Position numbers and translations under genes: made by a program. A DNA stretch of 64,000 nucleotides from an uncultured Oscillibacter sp. GTDB taxonomy: Bacteria > Bacillota > Clostridia > Oscillospirales > Oscillospiraceae. Position 1 is the stretch's first letter. Each line of letters starts with the position of its first letter. The notes beneath the pieces are model-generated. The model did not search any database. It saw only the letters and a program-made list of their open reading frames with translations, and was not told the DNA's origin. Location of the stretch: assembly GCA_910584075.1 (NCBI GenBank), contig CAJTZI010000002.1, positions 1-64,000 of the forward strand, in the 5' to 3' direction. Of this stretch, positions 63,653-64,000 are shown one piece after another.

Positions 63653-64000
63653 TATCTGCCCGTCAGCATCAGTGCCACGCCGTAGAGAACGCTGGCCAGG
63701 GTGCCGAACACGATCACCGGTCCCGCCACCAAGAACATCTTGGCCGCCATGCCAGTGACAAAGCCCTCGCTCTTGAAGTCAATAGCCGGGGACACCACGG
63801 CGTTGGCAAAGCCGGTGATGGGCACCAGCGTCCCCGCGCCGCCGAAGCGGGCGATTTTATTGTACAGGTTCAGCCCTGTCAGCAGGGCGGAAAGCAATAC
63901 CAAGGAGCAGGATGTGGCGGTGCCCGCGTCCTCCTGGTTCAATCCCGCCGCGGCCCAGCCGTTTTGAATCAGCTGGCCCAGCACGCAGATCAATCCGCCG
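63652..64000 (-). CDS. spoVAC: stage V sporulation protein AC (partial)
   Basis: The last 116 residues of a SpoVAC protein; the start lies past the right edge. Conserved stretches GGLICVLGQLIQNGW, LVLLSALLTGLNLYNKIARF, GTLVPITGFANAVVSPAIDF and KSEGFVTGMAAKMFLVAGPV match the family. SpoVAC is part of the membrane channel that moves dipicolinic acid into the forespore and out at germination. This marks the organism as a spore former. The related SpoVAE-type proteins are shorter and lack the GFANAVVSPA context. Confidence 0.9.
   Translation of the reverse strand, partial: GGLICVLGQLIQNGWAAAGLNQEDAGTATSCSLVLLSALLTGLNLYNKIARFGGAGTLVPITGFANAVVSPAIDFKSEGFVTGMAAKMFLVAGPVIVFGTLASVLYGVALMLTGR

Overview
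The window looks like a chromosomal segment of a GC-rich, endospore-forming, anaerobic gut Firmicute, most likely a member of the Oscillospiraceae (Flavonifractor / Lawsonibacter / Dysosmobacter / Oscillibacter-like). Four lines of evidence point there: Firmicute-style genes (ctsR-mcsA-clpC, L27 with a cleavable N-terminal extension next to its protease Prp, spoVAC), the acetylase branch of diaminopimelate synthesis, clostridial-type cell-envelope genes, and GC-rich codon use with strong AAGGAGG ribosome sites. The genus is inferred from gene content only.

Layout. 0-1 kb: start of an iron-sulfur flavoprotein running off the left edge. 1.2-4.5 kb: DUF4358 lipoprotein, MBOAT acyltransferase and DHHW protein, a likely envelope-polymer O-acylation module. 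4.7-13.5 kb: threonine-aldolase-like enzyme, membrane proteins, two small XRE-repressor/membrane-protein cassettes (one under three near-perfect operators), an AI-2E family transporter, gamma carbonic anhydrase, M29 aminopeptidase, YihY and an ArsC-like protein. 13.5-17.1 kb: sirtuin, two tRNA-Leu genes, serine-recombinase remnants, hairpin clusters, a phosphodiesterase and a frameshifted pseudogene. 17.2-23.7 kb: a VanY-like peptidase and the inositol operon iolE-iolB-iolD-(zinc protein)-iolG. 23.7-30.5 kb: an MBL-fold protein, then dapA-dapB-dapH, an M20 deacetylase and a class I aminotransferase, together a full route from aspartate semialdehyde to LL-diaminopimelate. 30.6-34.1 kb: a large membrane protein and an ECF sigma factor with its membrane partner. 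34.2-38.2 kb: ctsR-mcsA-clpC (no mcsB) behind two CtsR boxes, and a ferredoxin. 38.4-44.5 kb: a second ECF sigma/anti-sigma pair, recG, obg and rplU-prp-rpmA. 44.6-47.4 kb: zinc-ribbon protein, mtnN, luxS and a four-repeat PepSY protein. 47.5-50.5 kb: CapA-like protein, a gene remnant and diaminopropionate ammonia-lyase. 50.7-57 kb: a mannitol locus (mtlD, DeoR regulator, HPr, enzyme I, mtlA IICBA). 57-64 kb: MATE exporter with a TIM-barrel isomerase, a nucleobase permease with a possibly structured leader, a methyltransferase-like protein, a membrane protein/DUF4230 pair and part of spoVAC.

How the genes work together. The iol operon covers the four steps from inositol to the open-chain acid, but iolC, iolJ, iolA, a transporter and a regulator are not in the window. 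The dap genes feed peptidoglycan and lysine synthesis. The mannitol locus carries its own copies of the normally general PTS proteins, and a recurrent 9-bp motif (TGATTGAAA) lies at the promoters of mtlD, the regulator and ptsH, suggesting one regulon. mtnN and luxS together recycle S-adenosylhomocysteine and yield the AI-2 precursor. No CRISPR array, rRNA, intact insertion sequence or prophage was seen. Coordinates of start codons were adjusted from ribosome binding sites and promoters where the longest reading frame was clearly too long.
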